Shown here piece by piece: positions 1 to 7,946 of a stretch of 17,068 nucleotides of DNA (within the stretch, counting starts at the first letter, position 1; each line of letters begins with the position of its first letter). The notes under the pieces are model-generated. The model was not told the DNA's origin and searched no databases. It was given only the letters and a program-made list of their open reading frames with translations. Both the position numbers and the translations under genes were made by a program. This DNA comes from Bacteroidia bacterium (GTDB lineage Bacteria > Bacteroidota > Bacteroidia > Bacteroidales > P3): positions 1 to 17,068 of the forward strand of contig BNXT01000015.1 in NCBI GenBank assembly GCA_025999775.1, read 5' to 3'.

Positions 1-33
1 AATATAACAAATTATTTTTAAATAACAATACAA

Positions 34-66
34 CCGCTACATATTTTTTATATGTAAGCGGTTTTT
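34..66 (+). terminator. Rho-independent terminator-like hairpin in the leader of the giant surface gene
   Basis: The left arm at 34-44 (CCGCTACATAT) pairs with the right arm at 50-61 (ATATGTAAGCGG) around a T-only loop. There is one bulged T in the right arm. A run of five T follows at 62-66. The T run lies only on the + strand side, so it would act on transcripts entering from the left. It most likely ends an upstream gene outside the window. It sits only 23 bases before the ATG at 90, so an attenuator role for the giant gene is also possible. Confidence 0.65.
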
Positions 67-89
67 ATATATAAAAAAATAAACACTAC

Positions 90-3000
90 ATGAAACATTC
101 ATTATTGTTAATCTGTTCAATACTGATTACAGTATGGGCAGCAATAGGCGCACGAGCGCAAACAGTAACACCTACCGGCGGCATTGTCTATGTTACCGTA
201 ACCGGCGATGGCATAGGCGACGGCTCTTCGTGGAGTAACGCTTACGCAGGGCTTGCCGACCCGCTCCTCGCGGCGATGACCAACCCCGCCATCACGCAGA
301 TTTGGGTAGCCAAAGGAACCTACTACCCGCAGCACAATGCCGCCGACGTTCCCACAGCCGACCCCCGCGACAAAGCCTTTGTGCTGGTAAATAATGTGAA
401 GATTTACGGCGGCTTTGAGGGCATCATGGCAGAAATGTCAATTGACGACCGCGATTTGACTCCCCCTGCATATTATTTGATTCCCCCTGCATATAAGACC
501 ATTCTCAGCGGCGACATTGGCATAATAGGCAACAATACGGATAACGCCTACCACGTAGTGATTTCCGCAGGCGCAGTAAACGCTACCCTGCTCGACGGCT
601 TCACCATCACCGGCGGCAATGCCGACGGCAGCGGCGCTATTACTGTAAACTCACAACTTATTTCCCAAAACGCCGGCGGCGGGATGTATAACGATAATTC
701 CTCGCCCACGCTCACCAATGTTACCATCAGTTGGAACAGCGCAGACGAAGGCGGCGGGATGTGTAACAGCGGTTCTTCCTTGCCCACGCTCACCAATGTT
801 ACCATCATCGAAAACAGCGCAGACGAAGGCGGTGGGATGTATAACGATAATTCCTCGCCCACGCTCACCAATGTTATCATCAGCGGAAACAGCGCAGACG
901 AAGGCGGCGGGATGTGTAACAGCGGTTCTTCCTTGCCCACGCTCACCAATGTTACCATCAGCGGAAACAGCGCAAGCGCCAGCGGCGGCGGGATGTGTAA
1001 CAGCGGTTCTTCCTCGCCCACGCTCACCAATGTTACCATCAGCGGAAACAGCGCAAGCGCCAGCGGCGGCGGGATGTGTAACAGCGGTTCTTCCTCGCCC
1101 ACGCTCACCAATGTTACCATCAGCGGAAACAGCGCAAGCGCCAGCGGCGGCGGGATGTGTAACAGCGGTTCTTCCTCGCCCACGCTCACCAATTGTATCG
1201 TTTGGGGAAATACAGCAAGCAGCGGCGATAATGTTGACAACGATGGCAGCAGCGCCCCCACCTACGCCTACTCTGTAGTAGAGGGTCAAACCCTGGCAGG
1301 AACAGGCAATCTGGACGGTACGCTCTCTATCAACGACCCGCTCTTTGTAACTTGGATTGACCCCACACAGTTAGGCTGGATGGCCACCCCCGACGGCGAC
1401 TACCGCCTACTGTTCAACAGTCCTTGCATCGATGCCGGCGACAACACCGCCAACACCACGCTCACCGACCTTGCCGGCTTTCTGCGCATAGTGGGCATCG
1501 ACATCGACATGGGCGCCTACGAAACTATCCTGCCAACGCCCGACGGCAGCGGCATAGTCTATGTTACTGAAACCGGCGCTGGCATAGGCGACGGCTCGTC
1601 GTGGACTGATGCTTACGCAGGGCTTGCCAACCCGCTCTTCGCAGCGAAGACCAACACCGCCATTCAGCAGATTTGGGTAGCCAAAGGAAGCTACAACCCG
1701 CAGTACAAGGCAGCAGCAATAGACAATTTTAGCACTCCTACCACCTACAGCGACAAAGCCTTTGTGCTGGTAAATAATGTAAAGATTTACGGCGGCTTTG
1801 AGGGCAACGAAGCCTTGATTACCGACCGCGATTTGACTAACCCCGCGTATGTTACCTCCCTCGGCAGCAACATTACCAACTATAACATCTACCACATAGT
1901 GATTTCCGCAGGCGATGTAGGCTCTGCCCTGCTCGACGGCTTCACCATCGCCGGCGGCTATGCCGACGGCAGCGGCAATATTACTGTAAACTCACAACAT
2001 ATTTACCAAAACGTCGGCAGCGGGATGTATAACGCCAATTCCTCGCCCACGCTCACCAATGTTACCATCAGCGGAAACAGCGCAGACGAAGGCGGCGGGA
2101 TGTATAATAACTATCTTTCCTCGCCCACGCTCACCAATGTTACCATCAGTGGAAACTACGCATACCAAAACGGCGGCGGGATGTATAACGCCAATTCCTC
2201 GCCCACGCTCACCAATGTTACCATCAGTGGAAACTACGCATACTACGGCGGCGGCGGGATGTATAACGCTTATTCCTCGCCCACGCTCACCAATGTTACC
2301 ATCAGTGGAAACTACGCATACTACGGCGGCGGCGGGATGTATAACGCTTATTCCTCGCCCGCTCTCACCAACTCTATCCTTTGGGGAAATATAGCAAGCA
2401 GCGGTAATAACGTTTACGACGTCAGCAGCGCCCCCACCTACGCCTACTCCGTAGTAGAGGGTCAAACCCTGGCGGGAACAGGCAATCTGGACGGTACGCT
2501 CCCTGCCAACGACCCGCTCTTTGTAACTTGGATTTACCCCGGCTGGATGGCCACCCCCGACGGCGACTACAGCCTGCAACTCAACAGCCCTGCTATCGGC
2601 GCCGGCGACACGGTAGCCTATAAAACCATCCGCAGCATTGCCAACTTTACGGGCGAAAAAGATGTGGCAGGCGATGATAGGCTACAGCTATACCTCATTG
2701 ATATGGGCGCTTATGAATCGCCCTACAAAGCCAGAGTACGCCGCGCAACGGCAGTCCTGCCCAACACAGTATATGGCACAGCGCTTGCGCCCTCTCTCAT
2801 CGGCGGTACGAACCCCGCAGGAGCGGATACTGTATATCTGTACGCCGCTTCGCAATACGGTTTGTATGCTGAAACCCCTGTACCGGTGGACACCGGCACG
2901 TATTGGCTCAAAGGCGTGATAGCGGAAACGCCTGCCTCCTACGCCGACACTACGGCAGCAGTGAGTTTCCGTATAACACCTGCCACGCTGACCGTTACCG

Positions 3001-6000
3001 CCGAAGATACCACCCGACTATACGGCAATACGAACCCAGCGTTTAGAATCACTTACGCAGGATGGAAATATAGCGACGGAGTAGGCGCTTTGACCACTGC
3101 GCCTACGGCAACCACCACGATAACCGCCACTAAACCGGTAGGCGCTTACACCGATAGCATTGAAGTATCGGGTGGCGAAGCTAAAAACTACGTCTTTAGC
3201 TACGTTGCCGGCGCCTTGACCATTGATCCGGACACGCTAACCGTAACCGCTGTGGATACAAGCCGATTGTACGGCAATATTAACCCTACGTTTAGAATAA
3301 CTTATGCAGGTTGGAAAAACAGCGATGGGGTCAGTGATTTGAACACTCCACCCACAGCAACCACCACGATAACCGCCACCAAACCGGTAGGCGCTTACAC
3401 CGATAGCATTGAAGTATCGGGCGGCTTAGCCACCAACTACGCATTTAAGTACGTTGCCGGAGATTTGACCATTAACAAGGATACACTGACGGTTACAGCT
3501 GTGGATACAATCCGACTTTACGGCGATACCAACCCTGCGTTCAGAATCACTTACACAGGTTGGAAAAACAGCGATGGGATCAGTGATTTGACACCCGCAC
3601 CCACAGCAAGTACTACGGCAACAACAGGTAGCGCCATAGGCGCCTACCCCATCACGACAGCAAGCGGCGCTTCCAACAACTACGCATTTAAGTACGTTGC
3701 CGGAGATTTGACCATTAACAAGAATACACTGACCGTTACCGCCGTGGATACAAGCCGATTGTACGGCGATGCGAACCCTACGTTTAGAATCACTTACACA
3801 GGTTGGAAAAACGGCGAAAGCGAAAGTGATTTGACACCCGCACCTACAGCAAGTACTACGGCAACAATAGGTAGCGCAGTAGGTACGTACACCATCACGG
3901 CAGCAAGCGGAGCATCCGGCAACTACGCATTTAAGTACGTTGCCAGAGATTTGACCATTAACAAGGATACACTGACGGTTACAGCTGTGGATACAATCCG
4001 ACTTTACGGCGATACCAACCCTACGTTTAGAATCACTTACAGCGGTTGGAAGAACGGCGAAGGTGAAAGTGATTTGACCACTCCACCCACGGCAAGCAGC
4101 ACAATAACCGCCACTAAACCGGTAGGCGCTTACACCGATAGCATTGAAGTATCGGGCGGCGCAGCCACCAACTACGCATTTAAGTACGTAGCCGGTAATT
4201 TGACCATTGACAAGGACACACTGACTGTTACCGCCGTGGATACCACCCGACTGTACGGCAATCTTAACCCTACGTTTAGAATAGCTTACACAGGTTGGAA
4301 AAACGGCGAAAGCGAAAGTGATTTGACACCCGCACCTACGGTAAGTACTACGGCAACAATAGGTAGCGCCGTCGGCACCTACTCCATCACGGCAGCAAGC
4401 GGTGCGTCCAATAACTACGCATTTAAGTATGTAGCCGGAGATTTGACGATTGGTCAGGACACGCTAACGGTTAAAGCCGTGGATACCACCCGACTTTACG
4501 GCAATCCCGACCCAGCGTTCAGAATAACTTACACAGGATGGAAAAACATCGATGGAGTAGGTCATTTGACCACCGTACCCACGGCAAGCAGTACGACAAT
4601 AGCCACTACATCGATAGGCGTTTACGCCAACAGCATTACGGCAGCGGGCGGCTTAGCCACCAACTACGCATTTAAGTACGTAGCCGGCAAGTTGACCATT
4701 GATCCGGATACGCTGACGGTTACCGCTGTGGATACAAGCCGATTGTACGGCAATCTTAACCCTACGTTTAGAATAGCTTACACAGGTTGGAAAAACGGCG
4801 AAAGCGAAAGTGATTTAACACCAGCGCCTACGGCAAGTACTACGGCAACAACAGGTAGCGCCGTAGGCACCTACCCCATCACGGCAGCAAGCGGAGCGTC
4901 CAACAACTACGCATTTAAGTATGTAGCCGGAGATTTGACCATTGATCCGGATACGCTGACGGTTACTGCCGTGGATACCACCCGACTATACGGCAATCTT
5001 AACCCTACGTTTAGAATAGCTTACACAGGTTGGAAAAACGGCGAAAGCGAAAGTGATTTGACACCAGCGCCTACGGCAAGTACTACGGCAACAACAGGTA
5101 GCGCCGTAGGCGCCTACCCCATCACGACAGCAAGCGGCGCTTCCAACAACTACGCATTTAAGTACGTAGCTGGCACTTTGACCATTGGCAAGGACACACT
5201 GACCGTTACCGCCGTGGATACAAGCCGATTGTACGGCAATGTGAACCCTGCGTTCAGAATCACTTACAGCGGTTGGAAAAACAGTGATGGAGTAGGTCAT
5301 TTGAGCATCGTACCAACAGCTAACACCACGATAACCGCCGCCAAACCAGTAGGCGCTTACACCGATAGCATTGAAGTATCGGGCGGCTTAGCCACCAACT
5401 ACGCATTTAAGTATGTAGCCGGAGATTTGACCATTGGTCAGGATACGCTAACGGTTACCGCCGAGGATACCACCCGACTGTACGGCGATGCGAACCCCGC
5501 GTTCAGAATAACTTACAGCGGTTGGAAAAACAGCGATGGAGTAGGTCATTTGACCACCGTACCCACGGCAAGTACTACGGCAACCGCCGCTACACCGGCA
5601 GGGGCATACCCCATTACTGTAGCAGGCGGAGCGTCCGGCAACTACGCATTTAAGTACGTTGACGGCAAGTTAACCATTGGCAATAATATACCTATCGTTA
5701 TCACTTTTGCGCCTGCGGATACCTTGCAGCTCGAAAGTGGAAACTATACGCTGGCAGCTACTACAACGAACGGCGTAGTGGTGAAATTCCGCATCAGCGG
5801 CAGCACGACGGCGGCAAATATAGACGCGAGTACCAACACGCTACTGCACCTATACCAGTCGGGCAGCGTAACGGTAACAGCGTACATTGACGACACGAAT
5901 TACTCGGCAGCGGATGTGTCTCGCACCATCGCCATTGTGAGCAATAATACGAATGTTACTTCGGTAACGGTGAGCAACACCACACCGGTGTCAGGCATAG

Positions 6001-6692
6001 CTAATTTCTACCTTGCCGACTGCGAAGTTATCCTTGCACAGGTTACAGTAACGCTTGCTGAAAACGGTTCGCAGGTGGTTTACGACGGTGTGCCGTCGGG
6101 GGGCAGCTTTGATGTTGATATTTCCCGCGCCGACATTCACGACGTAGCCTACACCGTGTTATCCACCGACGGTAACACGCAGGATTACAGCTTGCGGATA
6201 GAACGCCGCTTTGTCTTTGACGAAATCGTGGGCATGAAGTTCAACAACGTGCTCTACGTGGACAATAATGAGGACAACAACGGAGGTTACGAGTTCACGA
6301 GCTACGAGTGGTTCCGCGATGGGCGGTCTATTGGCATAGGACAGTACTACAGCGCTGGTCCCTCCCGCACCGACCTACTCGACCCTACCGCCGACTACAG
6401 CGCAGCAATGACCACCATCAACGGCAAACAGTTGCACACCTGCACCGGCAGAGTAACCTTGACGCCGACAGCATCACTGCAAGCCTACCCGTCGCCCGTG
6501 CAGAACGGCGCTGAGGTAACGATAGAAAGCGGCGCCGCCGACGGCAGCCTGATACGCATCTACAACGTGTTGGGTGTTCTCGTAGGTACGCAGCCTATAT
6601 TCGGCAACAAAGTACAGCTATCCCTCCCGCTGGTAACAGGCGTCTATCTGATAACGCTGGATGGCGAGAGTATTAAAATAAGTGTAGAATAG
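90..6692 (+). CDS. Giant T9SS-secreted surface protein with beta-helix modules and MBG repeats
   Basis: A 2200-residue predicted secreted protein of unknown ligand, probably an adhesin or surface fibre. Residues 1-23 are a signal peptide (hydrophobic core, cleavage probably after ARA). Residues about 27-478 and 486-877 are two paralogous right-handed beta-helix modules of the choice-of-anchor Q type. Each opens with IVYVT..G.GIGDGSSW and ends with IDMGAYE, and each carries GGGMYN...SPTLTNVTISGN coils. A diverged MBG-like domain (about 884-964) precedes eleven tandem MBG domains of 81 or 83 residues (965-1865). Residues about 1955-2040 resemble a cadherin-like beta-sandwich, and about 2130-2200 are a T9SS type A sorting domain (YPSPVQNG, GVYLITL). 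The domain assignments rest on motif recognition; the secretion route is inferred from the sorting domain. The start is the first ATG before the signal peptide, and the stop is TAG. The barrel gene follows after 22 bases. By eye it is GC-richer than the genes to the right. Confidence 0.93.
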   Translation: MKHSLLLICSILITVWAAIGARAQTVTPTGGIVYVTVTGDGIGDGSSWSNAYAGLADPLLAAMTNPAITQIWVAKGTYYPQHNAADVPTADPRDKAFVLVNNVKIYGGFEGIMAEMSIDDRDLTPPAYYLIPPAYKTILSGDIGIIGNNTDNAYHVVISAGAVNATLLDGFTITGGNADGSGAITVNSQLISQNAGGGMYNDNSSPTLTNVTISWNSADEGGGMCNSGSSLPTLTNVTIIENSADEGGGMYNDNSSPTLTNVIISGNSADEGGGMCNSGSSLPTLTNVTISGNSASASGGGMCNSGSSSPTLTNVTISGNSASASGGGMCNSGSSSPTLTNVTISGNSASASGGGMCNSGSSSPTLTNCIVWGNTASSGDNVDNDGSSAPTYAYSVVEGQTLAGTGNLDGTLSINDPLFVTWIDPTQLGWMATPDGDYRLLFNSPCIDAGDNTANTTLTDLAGFLRIVGIDIDMGAYETILPTPDGSGIVYVTETGAGIGDGSSWTDAYAGLANPLFAAKTNTAIQQIWVAKGSYNPQYKAAAIDNFSTPTTYSDKAFVLVNNVKIYGGFEGNEALITDRDLTNPAYVTSLGSNITNYNIYHIVISAGDVGSALLDGFTIAGGYADGSGNITVNSQHIYQNVGSGMYNANSSPTLTNVTISGNSADEGGGMYNNYLSSPTLTNVTISGNYAYQNGGGMYNANSSPTLTNVTISGNYAYYGGGGMYNAYSSPTLTNVTISGNYAYYGGGGMYNAYSSPALTNSILWGNIASSGNNVYDVSSAPTYAYSVVEGQTLAGTGNLDGTLPANDPLFVTWIYPGWMATPDGDYSLQLNSPAIGAGDTVAYKTIRSIANFTGEKDVAGDDRLQLYLIDMGAYESPYKARVRRATAVLPNTVYGTALAPSLIGGTNPAGADTVYLYAASQYGLYAETPVPVDTGTYWLKGVIAETPASYADTTAAVSFRITPATLTVTAEDTTRLYGNTNPAFRITYAGWKYSDGVGALTTAPTATTTITATKPVGAYTDSIEVSGGEAKNYVFSYVAGALTIDPDTLTVTAVDTSRLYGNINPTFRITYAGWKNSDGVSDLNTPPTATTTITATKPVGAYTDSIEVSGGLATNYAFKYVAGDLTINKDTLTVTAVDTIRLYGDTNPAFRITYTGWKNSDGISDLTPAPTASTTATTGSAIGAYPITTASGASNNYAFKYVAGDLTINKNTLTVTAVDTSRLYGDANPTFRITYTGWKNGESESDLTPAPTASTTATIGSAVGTYTITAASGASGNYAFKYVARDLTINKDTLTVTAVDTIRLYGDTNPTFRITYSGWKNGEGESDLTTPPTASSTITATKPVGAYTDSIEVSGGAATNYAFKYVAGNLTIDKDTLTVTAVDTTRLYGNLNPTFRIAYTGWKNGESESDLTPAPTVSTTATIGSAVGTYSITAASGASNNYAFKYVAGDLTIGQDTLTVKAVDTTRLYGNPDPAFRITYTGWKNIDGVGHLTTVPTASSTTIATTSIGVYANSITAAGGLATNYAFKYVAGKLTIDPDTLTVTAVDTSRLYGNLNPTFRIAYTGWKNGESESDLTPAPTASTTATTGSAVGTYPITAASGASNNYAFKYVAGDLTIDPDTLTVTAVDTTRLYGNLNPTFRIAYTGWKNGESESDLTPAPTASTTATTGSAVGAYPITTASGASNNYAFKYVAGTLTIGKDTLTVTAVDTSRLYGNVNPAFRITYSGWKNSDGVGHLSIVPTANTTITAAKPVGAYTDSIEVSGGLATNYAFKYVAGDLTIGQDTLTVTAEDTTRLYGDANPAFRITYSGWKNSDGVGHLTTVPTASTTATAATPAGAYPITVAGGASGNYAFKYVDGKLTIGNNIPIVITFAPADTLQLESGNYTLAATTTNGVVVKFRISGSTTAANIDASTNTLLHLYQSGSVTVTAYIDDTNYSAADVSRTIAIVSNNTNVTSVTVSNTTPVSGIANFYLADCEVILAQVTVTLAENGSQVVYDGVPSGGSFDVDISRADIHDVAYTVLSTDGNTQDYSLRIERRFVFDEIVGMKFNNVLYVDNNEDNNGGYEFTSYEWFRDGRSIGIGQYYSAGPSRTDLLDPTADYSAAMTTINGKQLHTCTGRVTLTPTASLQAYPSPVQNGAEVTIESGAADGSLIRIYNVLGVLVGTQPIFGNKVQLSLPLVTGVYLITLDGESIKISVE
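177..1530 (+). repeat. Intragenic duplication, copy 1: beta-helix / choice-of-anchor Q module
   Basis: First copy of a module of about 450 residues. It pairs with 1545-2720. Shared stretches include the opening (IVYVT, GIGDGSSW, AYAGLA), QIWVAKG, DKAFVLVNNVKIYGGFEG, the coil array, YSVVEGQTLAGTGNLDGTL, WMATPDGDY and the closing IDMGAYE. The two copies are clearly homologous at DNA level too. Their coil numbers differ: seven here, five in the second copy. Confidence 0.85.
675..1226 (+). repeat. Tandem beta-helix coil repeats, module 1 (7 coils)
   Basis: Seven successive coils of 25-27 codons follow the pattern GGGM[YC]N..SS.PTLTNVTISGNSA. Each probably forms one turn of a parallel beta-helix. 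Three consecutive 81-bp units beginning at 963, 1044 and 1125 are identical over nearly their whole length, so this part has expanded recently. Every unit is a multiple of three bases, so copy-number change would keep the frame. The same property explains the long but spurious open frames on the other strand and in another + frame here. Confidence 0.85.
1545..2720 (+). repeat. Intragenic duplication, copy 2: beta-helix / choice-of-anchor Q module
   Basis: Second copy of the module at 177-1530. It opens with GSGIVYVTETGAGIGDG and closes with LIDMGAYES. It is shorter, with five coils, and its coils favour NYAYYG over NSASAS. The two sets have therefore diverged and been homogenised separately. 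Confidence 0.85.
2016..2403 (+). repeat. Tandem beta-helix coil repeats, module 2 (5 coils)
   Basis: Five coils follow the pattern G.GMYN...SSPTLTNVTISGN. The last two full units (around 2170-2345) are almost identical at DNA level, which indicates recent duplication. The final coil ends in ILWGNIASSG, matching the closing coil of module 1 (IVWGNTASSG). Confidence 0.83.
2982..5684 (+). repeat. Eleven tandem MBG-type Ig-like repeats
   Basis: Repeat units begin at 2982, 3231, 3480, 3723, 3966, 4215, 4458, 4707, 4950, 5193 and 5442. Each reads DTLTVTAVDT.RLYG..NP.FRI.Y.GWK, then a variable middle, then NYAFKYVAG.LTI. Two length classes occur: 83 codons (units 1, 2, 5, 7, 10, mostly with KPVGAYTDSIEVSGG) and 81 codons (units 3, 4, 6, 8, 9, 11, mostly with SAVGTYPITAASGAS). 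MBG domains are Ig-like folds usual in large bacterial surface proteins, where they probably act as stalk segments; that role is inferred here. Confidence 0.9.
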
Positions 6693-6714
6693 AGCGTTAA
6701 AAGAAGGGTAGAGT

Positions 6715-7548
6715 ATGAAAGAACTAAAAAACATCCTGATAATTGCCGCTGCGTTAGCGGCGGCAACAGCGGCGCTGGCGCAACCGTCGCAGCATGAGTT
6801 TTCGCTCCATGCGGGCGGTGGAATATCAACCTTGAATTACAAACCTACCGCCAATACCGCACTCGGCTTTGGCGGCTTTGCGGGGATGGGCTACATCTTC
6901 CGCTTCAGCGAACACTGGGGAATAGGCACGGGCGTAGATGTCGCGCTGTTCAACGGCAAGTACTCGCTCGCATCGCTGAGCGACCATTACCAGAGCCACG
7001 ACGGCGAAGAAGACTTCATGTTTCATTACACTATCTCCGGCTACCGCGACCGGCAGCGAGCAATCCTGCTGAACATTCCGCTGATGCTGCATTTCCAAAC
7101 GGGTAAATTCTATGCGGCGCTGGGCGGCAAAGCCGGTATTCCGCTGAGCGCAAAGTTCGACAACAGCGCCGATAAATTGGATGCGTCAGGGGTGTACCCA
7201 CCTCCCAAGCTCACCTTGCACGCCCCCCGGTTTAAAGGGTTAGGCGAGTTCACCGACCTCCGTAACAAGGGTAATTTAGCATTGAAGACCGCATTGTTTG
7301 CTTCGGCGGAAGCAGGCATAAGGTGGCGATTGAATGACAATTTAGTCCTTTCTACCGGAGTATATGTCGATTACGGCGTGAACAACATCCGTCCGTCTGC
7401 CACCAAGCCGCTGATAGACTACCCCGCCAGCGCCGACTACAAGCTTAATTCGGTCGTAACATCCACTAATGCCAGCAAACCCATTATCGACAAGCTGAAC
7501 CCGATAGCGGTAAGCATCAAAATAGGGTTAGTATTCGGAGCGTCGTAG
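6715..7548 (+). CDS. Outer-membrane beta-barrel protein, truncated OmpA-family type
   Basis: A 277-residue protein with a signal peptide (residues 1-22, ending AALAQ). An alternating hydrophobic/polar pattern typical of a beta-barrel follows: GGGISTLNY, FGGFAGMGYIFRF, WGIGTGVDVALF, AILLNIPLMLHF, FYAALGGKAGIPLS, ALFASAEAGIRWRL, LVLSTGVYVDYGVNNI. It ends in a final strand, PIAVSIKIGLVFGAS. Bacteroidales proteins of this kind usually continue into a periplasmic OmpA peptidoglycan-binding domain. Here a TAG at 7546-7548 stops translation right after the barrel, and the same frame carries a damaged OmpA domain. As read it would be a barrel without its cell-wall anchor. It starts 22 bases after the giant gene, with an AGAAGG stretch upstream, so the two are probably co-transcribed. 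Its substrate or function is unknown. Confidence 0.85.
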   Translation: MKELKNILIIAAALAAATAALAQPSQHEFSLHAGGGISTLNYKPTANTALGFGGFAGMGYIFRFSEHWGIGTGVDVALFNGKYSLASLSDHYQSHDGEEDFMFHYTISGYRDRQRAILLNIPLMLHFQTGKFYAALGGKAGIPLSAKFDNSADKLDASGVYPPPKLTLHAPRFKGLGEFTDLRNKGNLALKTALFASAEAGIRWRLNDNLVLSTGVYVDYGVNNIRPSATKPLIDYPASADYKLNSVVTSTNASKPIIDKLNPIAVSIKIGLVFGAS

Positions 7549-7815
7549 AACAAAGCAAAAAGCAGCGCTGATACTACACTCTATCCCGATACAAACATCG
7601 TCCTTGAAGGGTCTACCTGCAACACCGGTACCGAAGCTAACAACATGATGATAGGCAGAAAACGCGCCGAAAACGTCAAAAACTACCTTATCCAAAAAGG
7701 TATCGCCGACAAACGCATGACGGTCGTATCCAAAGCCGAAATGGAACCGATTGTGCCAAATACCAGCGAAGCAACTATAAAGAAAAATCGAAGAATGATG
7801 GTGAGGATTGAATAA
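7549..7815 (+). pseudogene. Remnant of an OmpA C-terminal domain, in frame after the TAG of the barrel gene
   Basis: Reading on in frame from the TAG at 7546-7548 gives 88 sense codons ending in TAA. The text is recognisably OmpA-like: YPDTNIVLEG, then STCNTG where the family has HTD.TG, then RKRAENVKNYLIQKGIADKRM, a P.V.NTSEATIKKNRRM segment and a final VRIE. The N-terminal third of the domain and the usual linker are missing. The Asp that helps bind diaminopimelate in the HTD motif is replaced, while the NRR arginines remain. I read this as the tail of the barrel gene after an internal deletion and a stop mutation. Stop-codon readthrough cannot be excluded. The longest ATG-initiated frame within it is only about 56 codons. 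Confidence 0.8.
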
Positions 7816-7861
7816 TGAATAATTCAATTCAACACTCCACACTTAATTCATTGTCCATTGG

Positions 7862-7895
7862 TTTGCGTGTAATTCAAAAATTTTATGTAAATTTG
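7862..7895 (+). promoter_or_regulatory. Bacteroidetes-type promoter for the MBL hydrolase gene
   Basis: A perfect -7 box TAAATTTG lies at 7888-7895. A TTTG at 7862-7865 serves as the -33 element, with a 22-base spacer. Transcription would begin near 7902 and leave a leader of about 45 bases. This places the promoter inside the extended open frame that begins at 7815, so translation must start later, at 7947 or 7953. Confidence 0.6.
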
Positions 7896-7946
7896 TACGT
7901 ACATACGAGCAAATTCTATGGTATTAACCAACAAAGCATTTTAATT

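Noticed and set aside
548..1289. Long open frames on the minus strand and in another + frame across the beta-helix coils
   Set aside because: They consist of direct repeats that mirror the coil array. Repeat units divisible by three keep all frames open, and the frames lack any plausible start context or domain.
1992..2579. Open frames on both strands across the second coil array
   Set aside because: Same cause as in the first array; the translations are the same low-complexity shadow text.
675..5684. CRISPR-like reading of the regularly spaced repeats
   Set aside because: The units are contiguous coding repeats in one frame with no unique spacers, and no cas genes are present.
7815..7946. 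44-residue N-terminal extension of the MBL hydrolase
   Set aside because: It crosses a good promoter and has no family similarity; the conserved LTFLGTG start follows directly after ATG 7947/7953.
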